DNA of 21,700 bases from a virus, in IMG/VR virus record IMGVR_UViG_3300025280_000214, positions 1-21,700 of that record, one strand, 5' to 3'. Each line of letters opens with the position of its first letter. Within the stretch, counting starts at the first letter, position 1. Under the pieces are notes generated by a model that saw only the letters and a program-made list of their open reading frames with translations, did not search any database and was not told where the DNA came from. A program made the position numbers and the translations under genes. Below are positions 1 to 7,300 of the stretch, one piece after another.

Positions 1-561
1 GTCCTTGCTATCTACCGCCTGCGTCATCTCGGCATCAGTAGACTCATCGAACGTAACACCGCAAGTATGGATACTTGCACTGCTTATCCTGGCCCGGTAC
101 TCGATCTTGGAGATCATCGAGATACCTGACGGGATATCGAATCGAACCTGCTTCCCATCGCCGTGCAGCGTGATGTTTTCGATGGGGTCGTAGACCCAGC
201 CCGTCGCAGCCAGGATGGACTGGTTGATGAAGTCATCTATGTGGTCAGGACTATAAGCGCCGTCCCACAACTCATACGATTCTGAAGCCGTTGAAGCCGT
301 AGCGGCAGGCATGAACGTATGGGTGGTGACGTTGTTCGTGATTGATGAGTCAGTGATCCGCCTCGTAAGGGTGTCGTTACTGCCACTAGTGAAGCGTATC
401 CATTTGCCTATCTGGGTATCAGCCCCGCCGAGAACGATGCTGTTATCGAGAAGCGTTGTTGTGCTACCACTTTCAGTAGCAGCAGACACATAGAGACCAC
501 CGACAGCACGGCCTACGTGCTGCCTTAATTGCTCACGGGTTCTCCCTTGTATCGCAGGCAT
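1..561 (-). CDS. Phage virion structural protein (partial, neck/tail type)
   Basis: An open frame of 187 codons starts at the ATG at 561 and runs off the left edge, so the C-terminus is missing. An AAGGAAA ribosome binding site lies about 4 bases before the start. The visible protein is soluble, rich in Thr, Ser and Asp, with no signal peptide or membrane segment. Residues about 1-40 are polar and helical (REQLRQHVGRAVGG), followed by short beta-prone repeats. A stretch near residues 108-125 (SPDHIDDFINQSILAATGWV) looks helical again. It is the last gene visible in the late head operon, downstream of capsid and small-protein genes, where head-completion, neck or tail proteins usually lie. I do not recognise a named family. 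A virion role is inferred from position and composition. Longer plus-strand frames here are antisense shadows. Confidence 0.8.
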   Translation of the reverse strand, partial: MPAIQGRTREQLRQHVGRAVGGLYVSAATESGSTTTLLDNSIVLGGADTQIGKWIRFTSGSNDTLTRRITDSSITNNVTTHTFMPAATASTASESYELWDGAYSPDHIDDFINQSILAATGWVYDPIENITLHGDGKQVRFDIPSGISMISKIEYRARISSASIHTCGVTFDESTDAEMTQAVDSKD

Positions 562-577
562 TGCATTTCCTTCTTAC

Positions 578-706
578 CTAACGAGTGGGCTTTCTGAGCT
601 TGCGGCCCCGTTGGGGCTTTACGGCTCGAGCAGCGATGATGAATCGAGGATCTTTGAGCCGTTCCTTCTGTTCCTTGCTCAACTTGCTAGGCTCTTGGGA
701 CGGCAT
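578..706 (-). CDS. Small basic phage protein, 42 aa
   Basis: A 42-codon frame begins MPSQEPSKLSKEQKERLKDP and ends TAG. Its ATG lies 2 bases after the stop of the preceding 41-residue gene, and a GGTGGG/AAGAAGG purine run upstream can serve as ribosome binding site. The product is strongly basic (Lys/Arg-rich throughout, with an Arg/Lys-rich C-terminal third ending KLRKPTR) and has no cysteine or membrane segment. It belongs to a tightly packed chain of tiny genes (578-1403) between capsid-associated genes and the next structural gene. The tight packing supports it being real. Function is unknown. A nucleic-acid-binding or minor virion role is only a guess from charge. Confidence 0.65.
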   Translation of the reverse strand: MPSQEPSKLSKEQKERLKDPRFIIAARAVKPQRGRKLRKPTR

Positions 707-708
707 CG

Positions 709-834
709 CTAGTACCCACCCTTCTTCTTCTTCTTGTTATTGGTCATCTTCTGCCCAGTACGCTTGGCGTATTTGCTCGCAGCCTCTTTGCCACGAGAGG
801 TATAGGGGAATTTCTTACCACCTACTTTTGGCAT
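709..834 (-). CDS. Small Lys-rich phage protein, 41 aa
   Basis: The frame encodes 41 residues starting MPKVGGKKFPYTSRGKEAAS and ending with five consecutive lysines then GGY. The ATG at 834 is 2 bases past the stop of the 66-residue gene, and AAGGGAAA about 5 bases upstream is a good ribosome binding site. The pattern 'MPKVGGKKFPYTxxGxxAAxxYAKxxG' followed by a lysine tail is one I recognise from many tailed-phage genomes as a short conserved hypothetical near head or tail genes. That recognition is from memory and was not searched. It is highly basic, so it could contact DNA or an acidic virion partner. Function unknown. Confidence 0.75.
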   Translation of the reverse strand: MPKVGGKKFPYTSRGKEAASKYAKRTGQKMTNNKKKKKGGY

Positions 835-836
835 GA

Positions 837-1037
837 CTATTTCCCTTTCTGACCGTGCCCGTTCTTAGCCTTCTCTAGCTCCTCGGTCAGTCGAACATTC
901 TCTTGCATGGCACTCTCGAAAGCGAGGTTGGTCGCTTCCAGTTGCCTGGCAAGAGCATGGTTCTGCACCTTGAGCGTCATGATCGGGTCGGTATTCAGCA
1001 CGGCCTGGACATCGTCGCTGGTTATCTGTAGATCCAT
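837..1037 (-). CDS. Small coiled-coil protein, 66 aa
   Basis: The 66-residue product has an acidic N-terminus (MDLQITSDDVQAVLNTDPIM) followed from about residue 21 to 58 by a heptad-like helix (LKVQNHALARQLEATNLAFE, then ENVRLTEELEKAKNG), consistent with a short coiled coil. The ATG at 1037 follows an AGGAAGAGGAA purine run, a strong ribosome binding site, and lies 9 bases after the preceding stop. No catalytic motif is visible. Small coiled-coil proteins in head modules can be chaperones, head-completion factors or minor virion proteins, but nothing in the sequence decides among these. Confidence 0.75.
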   Translation of the reverse strand: MDLQITSDDVQAVLNTDPIMTLKVQNHALARQLEATNLAFESAMQENVRLTEELEKAKNGHGQKGK

Positions 1038-1046
1038 TTCCTCTTC

Positions 1047-1403
1047 CTAGTAATACAGTTTGTTATTGGTGCTCTCAGCCCTACGGTCGCGATGCACTCT
1101 AAAGTCATGAAGCGCCTTGCCTGCCTCTTTCATCTCGGCGTGAGTAGCAGGTCGCTTGTTGTACTTCTGCTTCGCGTCTCTGATGTAGTTCTCAGCCGCA
1201 TAGCCCATCTGATCTTCTATCTCGGCATCGCTGGTGAACTCATCAGCCATCACAACTATCTTCTGCTTATGCTTTACACCGAACGTGTCGGTGTAATGCA
1301 CCTCCATCTGCTTGGAGACGATAGTTCCGCCTGTTTCCTTATTCCGCCCAAGGGGGGTGGTACGGATATACCGCCCCCCCTCAGGTAGCCATAACTCCTG
1401 CAT
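1047..1403 (-). CDS. Conserved-looking phage hypothetical, 118 aa
   Basis: A 118-residue soluble, basic protein beginning MQELWLPEGGRYIRTTPLGR. The N-terminal half has beta-prone segments (QMEVHYTDTFGVKHKQKIVV, about residues 33-52). The C-terminal half is helical and charged (AENYIRDAKQKYNKRPATHA), ending RRAESTNNKLYY. No cysteines, signal peptide or membrane segment. The start lies 14 bases after the stop of the 256-residue gene, with AGGG/AAGGA upstream as a moderate ribosome binding site. Tight spacing on both sides supports it as part of the late operon. I do not recognise a family. A virion or head-assembly role is inferred from position only. Confidence 0.75.
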   Translation of the reverse strand: MQELWLPEGGRYIRTTPLGRNKETGGTIVSKQMEVHYTDTFGVKHKQKIVVMADEFTSDAEIEDQMGYAAENYIRDAKQKYNKRPATHAEMKEAGKALHDFRVHRDRRAESTNNKLYY

Positions 1404-1417
1404 CTATGCCCTATTCC

Positions 1418-2188
1418 TTACGCCCTAATATTCAACATAACCAGCCCCTTGTCACCAGCTATAGAAGCAACTCCCATAGCAGTTCCGATAGAAATAAGGT
1501 CAGTTGCCCCAGAACTATCTTGTAGGGTAGCCGTACCATCCTGCCCTGATACTTGGGACACTTCAATGGAATCACCAAGGGTTAGTACCGTAGTACCACT
1601 AACTGCAACCGAGGAAATGCCTGAAGTCTGGAGCCAGCAATAGTAACTAGCCGTTACAGGTATAGTTGTTACACCAAGCGGCCCAGTTGTCTGAGTGCCA
1701 TCACCGTCAATCTTCTTCACCTCTGTATAAGGGTTGTAAACCAACTGAGCCTCAGTGGAGGTGGTCAGTGCAGTTCTAAGACCGTCTGGCTCATCAAGCG
1801 TGATTATTACCGTGTTGTCGTCAGATGCATCATGGGCGGGGTGGGACTTGATTCGGTAGAGCTCGCCCTCTCCAGCTTCATCGTTAAAGACTAGATATCC
1901 ATCTGCGTACTGGTCTTTGGTTAGGTCTGTAGTGGGTACTTCAAGACTGATGGTTGTATCACCAACACTGTGAGCCAAAATTAGGGTCAGGTCCATGTCG
2001 TGATCGCCCGCTAGTGCCTTACCATCTACTATAAATCCTGCGGTACCAATAGCAGCGGAACTATTCTGAGCGTAGTAAAACACTCTGCCATCAGGAAGCA
2101 TTGCACGCGTTCCGAGCTTTTGCTTCTGTGCAGAAGTCTCAACTTTCTCCTGTCCATAACTCAAATAAACCGTCGTCGGGAATGCCAT
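1418..2188 (-). CDS. Probable virion surface/decoration protein, 256 aa
   Basis: A 256-residue Thr/Ser/Gly/Val-rich, acidic, beta-rich protein two genes downstream of the major capsid protein. It starts MAFPTTVYLSYGQEKVETSA. Residues about 23-45 contain KLGTRAMLPDGRVFYYAQNS, a segment I associate with beta-rich head proteins encoded next to capsid genes in marine-type phages (memory, not a search). The remainder alternates short strands with polar turns and has no cysteine pair, signal peptide or catalytic motif. The start is supported by GAAGGAGAAG about 4 bases upstream. A structural role as head decoration or surface protein is inferred. A minor tail protein is the main alternative. Confidence 0.75.
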   Translation of the reverse strand: MAFPTTVYLSYGQEKVETSAQKQKLGTRAMLPDGRVFYYAQNSSAAIGTAGFIVDGKALAGDHDMDLTLILAHSVGDTTISLEVPTTDLTKDQYADGYLVFNDEAGEGELYRIKSHPAHDASDDNTVIITLDEPDGLRTALTTSTEAQLVYNPYTEVKKIDGDGTQTTGPLGVTTIPVTASYYCWLQTSGISSVAVSGTTVLTLGDSIEVSQVSGQDGTATLQDSSGATDLISIGTAMGVASIAGDKGLVMLNIRA

Positions 2189-2263
2189 ATCTTCTCCTTC
2201 TACAGGTTCAACGTCCTGTGAACGCCGTTGTTGATATATCGCTAGGCACGGCCTTCTTTACAC
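2189..2263 (-). other. 75-base gap with a small inverted repeat
   Basis: This is one of the longer gaps inside the late operon. It contains the inverted repeat ACAGG/CCTGT (2202-2206 and 2215-2219, 8-base loop) and the AT-rich palindrome GATATATC, followed by the ribosome binding site of the 256-residue gene. It could hold a weak internal promoter or an RNA stem at the 5' end of that gene. Neither can be shown, because no clear -35 box is visible. Confidence 0.3.
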
Positions 2264-2629
2264 CTAGCTAGCTTTGAAGTGAGGCCCCATCTGCCTCGTC
2301 CCTTTTCTTACGGGCTCCGGTTCTTCCTGGGGAGTCGGGGCGGCAGGTGTCCCTACCGCCGCTCGCTCCTTGCACCATTGGCATTCACAGGTATCGCTAG
2401 GAGGCCAGGTGAATAAGCCGATCTTTGACTTCTTCATCACGTAATCGGGGTTGCCGGGAACATTCTCTATGAAGGTTCCCACACCATCTGCGATCCCTCC
2501 TTCTGCGAAATAAGAAGCTTTGTGTCTGTACAGTATGGTCTTTGGCTGCCACTCGTCTATATATCTCAATGAGTAGCCTATTCCTACCAACTCATTCTGC
2601 ATCTTGTTTCGTTCTGTTATTCCTGCCAA
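2264..2629 (-). CDS. Small Cys-motif protein next to capsid gene, 121 aa (TTG start)
   Basis: The 121-residue frame starts at a TTG at 2629. AGGAG lies about 7 bases before it, which favours this start over the ATG nine codons later. Residues about 1-75 look globular, with aromatics (YIDEWQPKTILYRHKASYFA). A compact cysteine cluster CECQWC (Cys 81, 83, 86) follows, and then a Pro/Glu-rich, probably disordered tail (residues about 92-121). The cluster could bind a metal or form a disulphide, but only three cysteines are present, so a complete zinc site would need another ligand or a partner. It lies between the major capsid and decoration-type genes, so a capsid-associated role is likely by position. 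Family not recognised. Confidence 0.7.
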   Translation of the reverse strand: MAGITERNKMQNELVGIGYSLRYIDEWQPKTILYRHKASYFAEGGIADGVGTFIENVPGNPDYVMKKSKIGLFTWPPSDTCECQWCKERAAVGTPAAPTPQEEPEPVRKGTRQMGPHFKAS

Positions 2630-2645
2630 GACCTACTCCTAGATC

Positions 2646-3521
2646 CTAGTTATTACTGGCGAGTGTGGTGACATCGAACGTGATGCCTGCTCCACGGCTG
2701 TCATCAAGCTCGAATACTCCGTAGTCCGCAGTCATCACCACTTCGGTTGCCCGAAGGGATGCGTCTCGCTGACGCTCAGTGCGGGTATCAACACTGGTCA
2801 GTGACGCCATCGCCGTCTTGTCAGCGATGACACCGATACCGTCTCCATCAGAGTCCTCGGTGATGTTCCCATCCTCGAAGATAGAGACACCGTTCATAGG
2901 GCGAAGGCCACTCCAGAAGTTCCCGAGGAGATCTTCAGACCAGCCATGAGGAATACCGTTGGTCACCGCGGAGGCCACCGTTGCAGCTTCCTTGGAAAGG
3001 TAAGCAACTGCGTTTGGGTGGTGGAGGATGTAGAGTTGGTTCCCAAACTTGTTGGCCTTTGCGTAGGCGATCACAGCTTGGACGTTGGACGCCTTCATGA
3101 ACTTCGTTGCGGCACCAAGTTTCGTCCCGCCGTTCAGGTTGGTGTAGAGGCCCAGCACATCTTCGTCTTTCTTGCGGGCCATGCCGTCCCCGAGTTGTCT
3201 GCCGATCATGGAGAACACGTTGTCTGCGGCTTGCCGGACCAGCTTGTCGGTCAAGATGACCTTGGCTCCCACCTCGGATGCGGTGAGGTCTACCGTGGTC
3301 ATTCCGATGTCTTCCTCATCGATGATATCGATACCGTCTTGAAGGTCGCTCATCGACATCTGCCCAACCTTGGGCACCGTTACCTGCTTGGCACCCTTTG
3401 GAAGGCTGAATGGCTCGATAAGAGCTAGTGCAGGGGCGTTGTGCTCTTCGGTGTACCTCGCCGAAGCAAGGATGATCCTCTGAGCATTCTCGAGATTACC
3501 AGTCGTTGCGGTCGTTGCCAT
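2646..3521 (-). CDS. Major capsid protein (HK97 fold)
   Basis: The 291-residue protein has the size and pattern of a short HK97-fold coat protein without a large N-terminal delta domain. Early strands with a Thr/Val-rich E-loop-like segment (KGAKQVTVPKVGQMSMSDLQ, about residues 42-61) are followed by an acidic stretch and a Val/Thr strand pair. Then comes the spine-helix region (KLVRQAADNVFSMIGRQLGD, about 93-112), followed by a Lys/Asp-rich helix and an A-domain-like C-terminal half (YILHHPNAVAYLSKEAA, about 164-180). The C-terminus is beta-rich. It sits directly after the scaffold gene, the usual scaffold-capsid order, with AAGGAGA before its ATG. It would form the icosahedral shell of the procapsid and head. 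The family call rests on pattern and neighbourhood, not on a database hit. Confidence 0.87.
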   Translation of the reverse strand: MATTATTGNLENAQRIILASARYTEEHNAPALALIEPFSLPKGAKQVTVPKVGQMSMSDLQDGIDIIDEEDIGMTTVDLTASEVGAKVILTDKLVRQAADNVFSMIGRQLGDGMARKKDEDVLGLYTNLNGGTKLGAATKFMKASNVQAVIAYAKANKFGNQLYILHHPNAVAYLSKEAATVASAVTNGIPHGWSEDLLGNFWSGLRPMNGVSIFEDGNITEDSDGDGIGVIADKTAMASLTSVDTRTERQRDASLRATEVVMTADYGVFELDDSRGAGITFDVTTLASNN

Positions 3522-3533
3522 AGGAAGTCTCCT

Positions 3534-4325
3534 TTAACTCCCGAAATTCAAACGTCGTGCGGCCCTTGTTGCCGCCTCTGACCTATCGCCGTTGATGTAG
3601 GCGTCCAGCAAACGGTCCTGATTGGTCGTGACCTCCGCCGATCCCTGACTATTGTCGAAAGTCTGCGGTCCGACACGGCCCTGCTTCAGCCTGTCTATCT
3701 CCGCTCGTTGAGAGCGGAATTGGGCGATACGTTTAGCTTCGATATCCATCTCTTGAGGAGTCCTGCTCCTCGTCAGAGCCTGGATATCTGCAAGCGCTTG
3801 TTTAGGCAGCAGGTTGTACTTCTGTGCATAGTGCATCGCAGCATTATTCCTGCCTTCTACGAAACCGACGAGGTCGAGAGCCTTCGCATCTTGGTCTCTG
3901 GCTTTCTGTGCGTGAGCGAGGTGTTGCCTAGCTACCAGTCGAGCACTCTGTGGGTCGGCACCCTGTTCCTGTGCCCTGCGCTCAACCGTCTGAGCTTCAC
4001 GCATGAGTTGCTGCTGCCATTCCTTCTGGGCATTCGCCTGTCGGAGGCGCTGCAACTCCACGAGTTCTTGTACTTGATTGCCAGGTAGCATCTCCTGCGG
4101 AGGGTCTAATGACGGAGTGCCATCTTCATCGAGGGCTGGTGCCCCTGGTTCAGCCGGAGCCCCAGGGACTACCTCTGTCGGTCCTGCTTCTACGACTGGA
4201 GCTTCTTGTACCTCTTCCGGTTGCCGTTGCTCTTCAGGTGCATCGGCATCACCTAGATCTAACGTGGTTGATGGAACAGCTTGTTCCGGCTGCTCTTCGT
4301 TGATCGGGTCCGTTGTCATTACCAT
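3534..4325 (-). CDS. Head scaffolding protein
   Basis: A 263-residue protein with no cysteines, typical of capsid scaffolds. The N-terminal third (residues about 1-85) is acidic and Pro/Ala/Glu-rich, hence probably disordered. The middle (about 86-150) is a long Gln/Arg/Glu-rich helix that could form a coiled coil (QVQELVELQRLRQANAQKEW). The C-terminal part is helical and basic, ending EAATRAARRLNFGS, like the capsid-binding basic tail of known scaffolds. It lies immediately upstream of the capsid gene, with 12 bases between them, which is the canonical position. The ATG at 4325 is preceded by AAGGAG. A second ATG two codons later is possible but less well spaced. No Ser-His-Asp protease motif is visible, so this looks like scaffold only, not a protease-scaffold fusion. 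Confidence 0.82.
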   Translation of the reverse strand: MVMTTDPINEEQPEQAVPSTTLDLGDADAPEEQRQPEEVQEAPVVEAGPTEVVPGAPAEPGAPALDEDGTPSLDPPQEMLPGNQVQELVELQRLRQANAQKEWQQQLMREAQTVERRAQEQGADPQSARLVARQHLAHAQKARDQDAKALDLVGFVEGRNNAAMHYAQKYNLLPKQALADIQALTRSRTPQEMDIEAKRIAQFRSQRAEIDRLKQGRVGPQTFDNSQGSAEVTTNQDRLLDAYINGDRSEAATRAARRLNFGS

Positions 4326-4370
4326 TTCCTACTCCTTCGGTTCTAGTCTCGACTTTGTCTTAAAATAAAG
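4326..4370 (-). other. Gap with AT-rich inverted repeat upstream of scaffold
   Basis: In minus-strand sense the gap holds GACTTT, a 10-base AT-rich loop, then AAAGTC. This gives a small stem between the stop of the giant gene and the ribosome binding site of the scaffold. It might modulate expression of scaffold and capsid relative to upstream genes, but the stem is short and no U-run follows it. Confidence 0.3.
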
Positions 4371-7300
4371 TCAAGGCGCTAGGATAGCCCCTGCCGTAAC
4401 CTTAGTTCTTGGTAGCGTTCTTTCTTCTGAAGTCTTTCGCCATGGCTCCAAGGTGGTGCCTTCACTGACAGCTATCACGAACTCCGTCATATTCGGTATC
4501 AGCTTATCGCCCCTACGATGTCGCTCAAGTATCGAAAATGCCTCTTGTGCCCGTCGACTATAGGGCTTTTTATTGGTGCTGTAGCGTTTGTCTAGAATCG
4601 CGAGCATGCTCTCAATAAGCGCTCGACCTTCTCTCTCTGTCTGATACTCTGTTCCTCGTAAGTTCTGTGCTGCGGCATCTCTCATATTGAAGTAGCTATC
4701 CATATATGTCTGTCGCAAACGGTCGATATCTTCGAGATTTATGATACCCGCTGATCTCGCTTCCGTAGCGATATTTTTCTTGGCATCACTACCTGCCGCT
4801 TTCCATTGGATGTAGAAGTTCTCTACCGTCTCTCGATCGAGACCGCTGGCTTTCGTTAGCAAGTCGATCCCTATATTGTCGAATTCATAGTAGGTATTCC
4901 CATCGACCAGGGGTTGCCTGCTGATGTACTTCTGCATCTCGAATAGCGTTTCTGTAAGTGGCGGCGAATCCTTTACCATCGAGTCTTCTACACGCCAGAG
5001 ATATCTCGTTAGCCGTTCTCTAGCTATCGATGGGTATCGTTCCTCCATCATCTTGTACCAGTGTTCGGTCTTCTTGTCCTTCAGATTCCAATCAATCGTT
5101 CCGTCGAGACCACTTACTATCGACGGCAGGATTTTGCCTTCTTTATCTTTCGTCTCTTCATAGAAGGTGTCGAAATAGAAATACTGGGCTGCATCGTAGA
5201 TATCTACGTCCCATTCACTGACGTTTCTCGATAGTTCACCCTCACCGAACAAATCCTCAACTACTTTGTAATACGTACCTCCCGGTGCAGTAAGGATACG
5301 CCTGGCTTTGGCGAAGTTGCCATTCACCGTTCTCATATACTTTGAATACGCTTTGAGATCTCCAGGCCATAGGTTTACATCCTCAGTGACTTGTTCCCCG
5401 TCCTCATTGATATAAGTAACGGTAATCAACCCCTTTCGCCATCCTGGGTCAGGGTTGTTATAAGCATCTTCAATCGCTCGCACCGCATCTAGCTGTCGCC
5501 TATCTATTGCCTCTCTCTCTAGCTTGTACTGATCATAGGCACTTGCACTGCGCGCTCTGCGTTCGTTGATCCTCGACTCGAAGTCAGCCATCTCTTCGGG
5601 AGTCATCACGTCTTTGAATGCTCCGCTGGAGATCATCTCTTTGATCTTCTTCTTGTGGTCATTCGCTATGTCTTCCCACTTAGGAACCTGATCGCCGAGG
5701 CGTCCCCGGAACGAGATGCTGACACTCCAGTCCTCTCCGATATCGACGGCACGTTTCCACCAGGCTTCGCCTGCCTGCGCCCAAAGCTGCTCCATCTCTT
5801 CCTCGGTCATCGCGCCCGTATCAACGCCGAAGACCTGTAACTTCTGCTCATGGTTCATGTTCTCGAGGATATCGTTGTATGCCTCGTTCTTCGCTTCGTT
5901 GATAGTCTCGTATGCGCTCTTAACACCCATAAGCTGTCCGGCAGTCTGGCCTACTCCGGCGGCTATCGTGCCGATGCCCTTCAGGGGGTCGCTCGTTAGC
6001 TCATTAAAACCACCGAACACTCTGCTTACAATCGATTGCTGGCCTGGCTGACTGAAGGCAAACTCGGACCAGGCGAAAGGTGTTAGGTGTTCAGCGAATT
6101 GGTCAAGAAACCATGCAGCTTGTTCCCCTAGAGAAGAATCTTTCGGCGGTGCCGTGCTTCTGCCGATAACATCCGATCCGAAAGCCATATCCAGACCGTA
6201 TCCAGTTCCTGGCGCACTGACAGCACTGCGTAGAGCCGAGAGGCTTGACCAACCCTCTTGACCCACATTCGCAAGTATCAAGAGAGGAAGCGTCGTAAGT
6301 CTCAGCATGCCATCCCATGGCCCCAAAAGGCTGACATCTATCGGTCCGGCATGGACACGCAAGAAGTTGGGATTGAAGTACCACTGTTTCGTGGCTTGAT
6401 TCCTAACGAACGGGTTGATATCGGTCTCTTCCCCCAACAGTTCATTGATCATGAATGTCAGATAGGTAGCATTGCCGAATGCCCTGCTCAGATGTTGAGC
6501 CGCAACCCTTTGCTGCGTAGTCTTCGTAACCCCTGGCATCAATCCTTGTGCTGCAAGAGAGAGCATCTTCATGCGTGCATGGAGAAAACGAGGGGCGAAC
6601 AACAGCATCTGACCAGGCGTGCCGAGAAACCCACGTCTCCCCACACCTGACATGAAGTTTGCAACCGTAGCTATCTCGGTAGCAGTACCATCTTGGATTA
6701 GTTGCTGCGCGGTCTTGCCCGTACGCATCATCTCGATAGCCATATCGGTATCGAAGCGCTCATATCGAAATACGTTGCCGTAGTGCGTAAATACTCTGTC
6801 GAACTTTTTGATTCCGGGTAGAGAGCGAAGTCCCGCAGCGCTAGTGTAATTAAGGTCTGGTGCATTCTTCAGTATCGCGAGGCCAGCATTCGCAGCATCT
6901 GTCGGAGTTAGCGTGCCCATCTGGAGGGCCATCTGCTCCTGCCGCCAGAAGTACTCACCGACAACTTGGTCTCCATTGTTACCAAAAGCATCCCAGCTTG
7001 CTCTGAGCGCAGTGAAGGCGTCCCCTCGCCTATCGATCTTTATCTCATTCGCACCAGTACGCAGATTTATCACTCCGGCACGATCAAGGGTATCCCCTAG
7101 AACCCCTGTCCATCCCTGTATGCCGAAAGCGCTGAAGTCACCTGTGGCACCGACCATCCTCATGTACGAGTTGACCCTAGCCAAAAAGATAGCATCACTG
7201 GCTTTTTCACGAACGAGGTTCGAGGACAATATGGACTGAGCTAAGACCTTGGGGAAATACAATCCTTCGAGGCCCGTGCCGGTAGCTTCAGCGACACCGG

